From Rutidosis leptorrhynchoides (Eukaryota > Streptophyta > Magnoliopsida > Asterales > Asteraceae): a DNA stretch of 64,000 nt. The stretch is taken from assembly GCF_046630445.1 (NCBI RefSeq), contig NC_092339.1:313161501-313225500 (forward strand), given 5' to 3'. The position numbers and the translations under genes were made by a program. This document shows positions 58,560 to 64,000 of this stretch, one piece after another. The notes beneath the pieces are model-generated. The model ran no database searches. It was not told the origin of the DNA and saw only the letters and a program-made list of their open reading frames with translations. Position 1 is the first letter of the stretch; every line of letters starts with the position of its first letter.

Positions 58560-59120
58560 AAATTTCATCCCGAAATTTAGTTGGAAGTAGTAGTTGTTGT
58601 TTCTTCTTCGAAACCTTGCGTTGCAAATTCTACGGATATGTGAAGGTACTTCCTTGGGCATTTCAATGAACTTTGACAGTCGGGGTTTTTACGTTGGTTT
58701 AAAGTTTGGTTTCACGATTTATAGTTTCAATCGGTCCTCCTATGAGGTGGAGTTTATCGTTGATAGTAAGTTCATCGAAGAGGATAACAAGTTCTTGTTT
58801 CGCAAGACATTCCTTTAAGTTTGATACGTAGAATTTAGGATGAACGGAGACTCGAATGAGTTGAAAAATCTAAACGGCTAGTAACGGGTCTAAAACGCCC
58901 CAGGATTTTAAAAGGACTAAAAATATCGCGGATTTAGCTATCTACGTTTCCCGAAACGGATTAGACCTTTTCAAGGTGCGACTTTAACGTTACGCAGTTA
59001 CCCACTTGGAATTCGAGAGGTTCACGTCTAACATCGGCATAGTTCTTTTGGCGACTACGATCCGCCTTGAGCCTTTCTTGGAATTGAAAAATTTTTCAGT
59101 TGTTTCATGAATGATTTCGG
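58560..59120 (-). pseudogene. RT-H pol C-terminal remnant
   Basis: Minus-strand fragments: RSRQKNYADVRREPLEFQVG, then VHPKFYVSNLKECLAKQEL and ELTINDKLHLIGGPIETINR, aligned with the RT-F pol tail ([36 protein letters not shown]). Stops and shifts separate them. The PPT (AAATTTCGGGATGAAATTTC in element sense) lies at about 58560-58580. Confidence 0.75.
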
Positions 59121-59266
59121 GTTCGGTGGTTCGCTTGTCACCTACTTCGGTTCAACAATTTAAGAAAACGACAATTACGGCTATACGGGTCCTCGAAAAG
59201 TGTGACGTTAAGACTTGAATGATAACCATCGTTGTAAGAGAATTTGGTTAAAGGAAAAAACTTTTC

Positions 59267-59480
59267 TCAAGTAAATTTGAAGTTGATAACACAAATTCGT
59301 ATTACGGTTTCCAAGGTTTGAATCGTATGTTTGCTCGGTCCGTCGGGTTGTGGTTGATGTGCGGTACTCATGTCTAAACGTGGTCCCGAGACTTTTTGTG
59401 AGACACTCCAAAATCTAGAAGTGAAACGAGGATCTCGATCCGAAACGAGGTACATCTCTTTAAGGTATATTTGAAAGAGT
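59267..59480 (-). pseudogene. RT-H integrase core remnant
   Basis: The frame reads VSDRDPRFTSRFW, then LDMSTAHQPQPDGPSKHTIQ and TLETVIRICVI, matching integrase around the second Asp and the Glu. The expected catalytic Glu in [10 protein letters not shown] reads SKHTIQTLET. The first part of integrase is absent. Confidence 0.8.
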
Positions 59481-59977
59481 TTGTTAGGACGTGAAAACGT
59501 TTGTTGGAACAAGTTTCTGTTTCTCAAGAATTTCGCGCCGCGGAAGATTTATCGGTTTCCGAAAATGTTCGATAGGACTATTCACCCTCGAGGCGAATAC
59601 TAGTATAGTGTGAAGAGTCTCTCTCTCCATTGAGAATTTAGATAAAATATTTCCTTAAACGGAAGTACGAGTGTAAGGCGAGAGAAGTTTTCGCCTCGAT
59701 GTGAGTATACCAAGTATTTTGTAGTTCGTCTATAAAAACTATAAGAAAACGAGATAGTACACACGTGTAACATATGTTTGAAGTCGAAAGAATTTGTCAT
59801 TCATTCGGAAGCATCAATATGGTTCGACAATAATCGAAGATGTGTCCCGGGTATGGTTGTTATCAGTATTCTCGGAGTTTTCGGATGTTCAAACAAAAAA
59901 AATAAAGTCATGTACATGGCACATGGTGGTGATTAGGTTGATCGAGTCCAACCACCATCATGTGTCATTAGAACTTT
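59481..59977 (-). other. RT-H non-coding region
   Basis: No coding frame recognised. A second hairpin-like stretch (ATGATGGTGGTTG...CACCACCATGTG in element sense) lies at about 59920-59965, next to the conserved hairpin. Confidence 0.45.
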
Positions 59978-60040
59978 GGTATGACTTACCGTAATATAAC
60001 CACGTTGATCGAGTGTCGTTATATTACGCTAACTCATACC
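59978..60040 (-). other. conserved hairpin, RT-H copy
   Basis: Arms GTATGA/TCATAC and stem CGTAATATAAC/GTTATATTACG in element sense. Relative to RT-C, C-G became T-A in the arm, T-A became C-G next to the stem, and A-C became G-C. Confidence 0.75.
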
Positions 60041-60714
60041 TCCATTCCCACATCACTCTATAGATTCAAGTTCGTGTAATCGTGAAGTTTAAAATAAACA
60101 AAGTGTAACGACGTCTCTAACGTGACTCGTATTGAATCGAAAGAATTAGTGCAACTATAAAGAAGCGTTCCCCGAGGGAAGTGTATAAATGATTGTTCAC
60201 GTCATTGCGGTTCAAGTCAAGCGATAATGCCCTTAGGCACGAAAAGAGTAACGAATCATGATAATGAGTAGCACGCAACCGTAGTGATAAATGTTGATGA
60301 TGATACTCACCTAGAGTAGTGATGGTAGTAACACCAAAAAGTAGATAGTAAGAAACACCAGTGGGAAACCGATAGTAAGTTGAAACGGTGGCAAATAACA
60401 ATCCGGGAGACAGAGTTCCCGAACAAGTGTGACTAATGAAGTCGTCGTCATCCATACGTGTATGAATCTTGAATTTACGTGTGTTACCAGAAAGTGGCAG
60501 AATACGGATTCGTATGATGAAAGTTTGGTACCATTATGGAGTTCACCTAAGAAAGATTCAAGTATATATGCACAAATAGTCAAGTAAGTGCTATCTATAG
60601 CAAATGCAAGTCAGGATGCAATGATTAACTATCCGGTTGTAGTCTAGATTCACTAATGCGTCCTAACGACTCTGTCAGACACACTAATGCACATCCTAGT
60701 TCCCTACAACCAAT
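60041..60714 (-). other. RT-H leader and accessory-position sequence
   Basis: It holds doubled GCATTAGTG-type motifs at 60640-60690. Two overlapping frames (60117-60455 and 60311-60583) show no similarity to the other accessory proteins and are not called as genes. Confidence 0.4.
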
Positions 60715-61018
60715 GCTCTGATACCATCTGTAGCGACAGATGGGGTAGAAACCCACCCAGTGCCTTTCCAGCTAACCGCTTGGTGACCACTGAGTGTACC
60801 TCAGACACTGATTTTACGGCCCGCATTTCTGCCAAACTGCCAACCCTCAAATTCCAAGGGATCGCAAGGGGTAAGAGCCAATGCTTCGTCACAGGTAACA
60901 CTGTGAGAACCCCCTCTACGATTAACCCGCCAAAAAGCATAGTCCGTATGAGTGCCCGGTCTAACAGCCGGCGCGCGTGACTACCTTTACGGCTAAGGTT
61001 AAACCAGCTCTGATACCA
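60715..61018 (-). repeat. RT-H duplicated primer site around a 292-bp segment
   Basis: GCTCTGATACCATCTGTAGC (plus) occurs at 60715 and again at 61007, so TGGTATCAGAGC is present twice on minus. The segment between is more GC-rich than its surroundings. Its end, GTCGCTACA next to the inner primer site, resembles the LTR end of RT-H. Confidence 0.85.
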
Positions 61019-61020
61019 TC

Positions 61021-63505
61021 TGTAGCGACCCGACAAAATCGTCATTGACGGCGCCGCTAACTTAGGTCCCGTTACGTGGTCGTAGTCCCTATATGAGACT
61101 CGTTTGACCAAAATTATGTTGCGTCCTTTTGTAACGTATCATGCTTGCAAAGTTTAGTTTACAAAACCGTTCGACAACAATTTCAAGTTTGCAAAAGTAT
61201 AAATTATAAATGAGATAACTTGCGACATAATTAGTTTAAAATCACGGTTGCTATAAATAGCGTAAGTATGTAAACGATATGTTTGAATCTAAAGGTGCTA
61301 TCACTAGCGTATGTATGTATGTATGCTTGACCCCAAGCAAGAAATCAGAGTGTATGCATGTATGCTTAACTCCAAGCAAGTATGATTGTACGCGGAAGCA
61401 TGTATCAAATACCCAAGTATGAACCTGAGAAACATATAGAAAACTGTCAACGAAAAACGTTGGTGAAATCATAGGGTTTTAGTAAACGTTGTATTTGAAC
61501 CACAAGATTTAGTATAAGATGATTATCAAAATCATTTGCATTCCAAAGTTGTTGTTTGTATCCCGGGCACCCAATTATCAAACTTAACTGTTTTGCACCC
61601 TTTGCGTAGTGTTAGAACATACACTAGACTCGAAAATATATTTCATCCGCTAACGGTAGCGAACCGTCCGAATGAGGCTCGTCAAGCCCATGTGATCACA
61701 TAATATAAGTTCACGTTTACACCCTGCAAGTGTAACTAATGATAATTGAATTGAGGCTTTTTGTTCAAACCCGTACGTGGAATGTTCGTTTTCGTACTTG
61801 TGTTCAAGTGTAAAAGTATGATACGTATATGTTTCTCATCCCATAGTTTAAAGCATAAAAGTTGTTGAAAGATGGGACTATGATCTCACCTCGAGTGCAC
61901 GAGTATAAAACTACTTCACAAAGTAAATGTGTGCATGATAGTTGCTTAGCCTTGACCTAAACAAGTAAGTTGTATTAATTAACCGGTTACGACACAAGGT
62001 CGGGCGAAATGTGTTCAATTAGTCCTATGGATCGTTACGACTCGAATAGTATAGCATGTGAATCACGTTGTCAAGTTTCATGCAAGAATCAAGTATAAAA
62101 GAAGATTAGAACGATTGCATAAATGTTTGGTTAAGTTTAACTAAAAGTCAAACTCGGTCAAGTCAAAGTCAACGAAAAAGTCAACACGTTCGGGTCGGGT
62201 CCCGAACTATTTTCCTGAGGTTTTTATTCATATATAAGCATGTTAGAACAAGTTACATGTGAATCGAAGGTGCGTAGCATAGCAAACATTTTTCGAATTT
62301 TGACCATGTAGGTCAGAACCCAAACAAGGCAAATGTCGCGCCGCGGCCAGAGGTGTCGCGCCGCGACATTAGGCGTGGCCTGGTACCTGGTCAGTTTCAA
62401 TTGTTCAAGTCAAAGTTAACTCTTCAATTTAGCACAATTCACAAACCGTAAACACTTAGAACATGTATCTTATATCATTGGAAAGGTAATTTGACGAGGA
62501 ATACAACTAAACACTTTTCATCAAGCAAAACATCAATTACAATAACCGAAATCTTGTTAAGTGATCAATAAAGGTTTATTTTCAAAGTTTCCAAGTTCAT
62601 CAAATGCATTTTAAGTTTCGGGAATCCAATTCACACATATGATATACCGTTTTGAAGGTAATGAAGCATACATTACAACTAAACACTTACTAATAACATT
62701 TCATGGCATTTGAAACATCAAAAGCTCGTTTTAAGTCTATCAAACCCTAACCAAAATCCGCAAAAATCAATATTCATGTTTTTGAAGTTTTCTTAATCAA
62801 CCTACGCATCAAAACGAAGCTAGTGATACTAGTAACACAATTAAAACATGAACTTTAACAATTTAACAACAGTAACTCATCCAAAATCAAAGATTTAGCA
62901 CACCCATTTCAAATGTTCAAACTAGTTACTCAAAACAACGAATCGAGCAAACAAAACATATATTCATGTTATACACGAGCCATAGACACTAACTAACACC
63001 ATTTCAAGTCAAAAACACGAATTTAGAGAAATCTAGAGTTTTAGAAATGTTACCCAAATGAGATGAAATTGGTACCAAAATGTAGAGGATGAAAAGAGGA
63101 TCACGAAAATGTAATTTGTTTTGATGTTTGCCTCTTGATCCGGATTTAGATGATGATTTTTGTGAGTTGGGTGTTTAAGTTCAAAAATGGAAGATGAGAA
63201 AGGAGAGAAAGAGATGAGGAAGTGAGTGGAAGTGAATGGGTGGATGAGGTGGGTTGACTAGTTGACCTAGTCAACTAGTTTGCCCACTTGGCAACCTCGG
63301 TCCCTCAAGTTTCAAAGCGGATGCGGGAATTAACCAAACGAATATTTTAAAAACGCTCAAGTAAACGAGTGATGTTATAATTAAATAACGAGAATATTAT
63401 GAACGTTTGTCAACGGAATCTACGAATATAAATAACGAAAGATATTATTTAAAAAAAAAAGATAGTGTTAAAAATAAATTTAACGGAAAAACGCGGGATG
63501 TTACA
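61021..63505 (-). repeat. RT-H 5' LTR
   Basis: A 2485-bp LTR, minus-strand TGTAACATCCCGCG to GGGTCGCTACA. Intron-like segment at 61425-61889 (465 bp). The short ORFs in it repeat those of the left LTR and are not genes. Confidence 0.93.
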
Positions 63506-64000
63506 TGTACAATGTAACATATTAATGTGAGATATAAATATTTCTAGGTATTACCTACCCGTTAAAATATTTTCACAATTAACAGTTTGTTCAAAAGAGT
63601 TTTAATTACAGTCTTTATGAAAATATACATACATATATATTTTTTCCTTCAGATGTAATCATGGATTTAATATAATATTAAACTCATTTGATTTACGGTT
63701 GAAACGAGAATGAATAATCTCCAAAACCTTTAGAGATTTCATAATTGTCGCGAAATATTTCGCTAATGAAGTTATGAATCAATACATTCATCGTTACACT
63801 TGATTTGTTATGAAATTGAGTTTATTGTGTTGAAGCAGTGATTAACAATTGTTAAGTCATTAATGAAGGGTGTACATCATAGCATATTAGTGATATGAAT
63901 TAACCAAGTAGTACATACTAGTTGAGGTTCACACGTAATTGCTTAGTACGATAAGATTTATTATTGTTCCAAATCATATATATATATATATATAAGGTAT
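63506..64000 (-). other. RT-G internal region, right of RT-H
   Basis: Matches RT-A internal sequence (about 740-1030) in the same orientation, including the PPT-like motif at 63547-63565. After about 63795 the match ends and I recognise nothing; a (TA)n run lies at 63979-63994. Confidence 0.55.

Larger units (their letters stand above)
56059..63505 (-). mobile_element. RT-H: decayed Ty3/Gypsy element inside RT-G
   Basis: 7447 bp with the duplication TGTAC at 56054-56058 and 63506-63510. The primer site lies beside the right LTR and the PPT beside the left one, so it reads on minus. LTRs are 2483 and 2485 bp and nearly identical. Inside are a duplicated primer-site segment, an unrecognised accessory region, the conserved hairpin and integrase/pol-tail remnants. 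Gag, protease, RT and RNase H are missing. Confidence 0.93.
52087..64000 (-). mobile_element. RT-G: decayed Ty3/Gypsy element, split by RT-H, right end outside
   Basis: Minus orientation. The 3' LTR is at 52087-54223, next to a PPT (TAATAGGGGGATAC in element sense) and a pol tail remnant. The internal part resembles RT-C. After the RT-H insertion it continues at 63506-64000 with sequence matching RT-A internal DNA. The 5' LTR is outside the window. Confidence 0.8.

Noticed and set aside
60704..61111. 135-aa ORF on minus in RT-H
   Set aside because: It crosses the LTR end, both primer sites and the 292-bp segment; no similarity to any family and an unlikely layout for a gene.

Overview
The window is plant nuclear DNA, AT-rich and built almost entirely of nested transposable elements. 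It holds eight Ty3/Gypsy LTR retrotransposons, called RT-A to RT-H here, and one Mutator-like DNA transposon (MULE). Evidence for a plant: chromovirus-type gag-pol ORFs, initiator-Met tRNA primer sites, 5-bp target duplications, LTRs of 1.6-3.8 kb opening TGT(A/G)(A/G)CGACCC, and a plant F-box family. A eudicot, perhaps Asteraceae, is only a guess. I see no ordinary host gene, tRNA or rRNA.

Layout. 1-4812: RT-A (minus), cut by the left edge. 4813-34568: RT-D (minus), split by RT-E (plus, 5546-27040, TSD TCTCG). RT-E is split by RT-F (plus, 12302-25382, TSD CACGA). 34569-39041: RT-B (minus), split by RT-D. 39042 to about 51000: the MULE, split by RT-C (plus, 43860-50858, TSD CAAGG). 51489-51851: a possible MITE. 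52087-64000: RT-G (minus), split by RT-H (minus, 56059-63505, TSD TGTAC). The deepest chain is five levels: MULE, RT-B, RT-D, RT-E, RT-F.

RT-F is young and looks complete. Its gag-pol frame is intact (1525 aa), its two 3.2-kb LTRs differ at about two dozen sites by eye, and between primer site and gag it carries two extra ORFs: an acidic protein and a 227-aa F-box protein. The other families hold different ORFs in the same slot: 318 aa in RT-D and about 150 aa in RT-A, RT-B and RT-C. RT-C, RT-E, RT-G and RT-H have lost most or all of gag-pol.

Three structures are not explained by standard annotation. (1) Seven of the eight elements have, inside the LTR, a GTGAG...TTCTCAG segment of 465-602 bp that looks like an intron. 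RT-C lacks exactly this segment in both LTRs, as if copied from spliced RNA. (2) A hairpin of about 60 nt with paired substitutions is conserved between the accessory region and pol in RT-C, RT-E, RT-G and RT-H. (3) The tract beside the 3' LTR (TTAACGGGTAGGTA) recurs inside the elements, like a central polypurine tract.

The MULE carries a mudrA-type transposase broken by several stops and one frameshift. It also carries a convergent Ulp1/SENP-type SUMO-protease gene whose visible exons are open and keep the catalytic His, Asp, Gln and Cys. This pairing matches the Kaonashi (ULP-carrying) MULE type.
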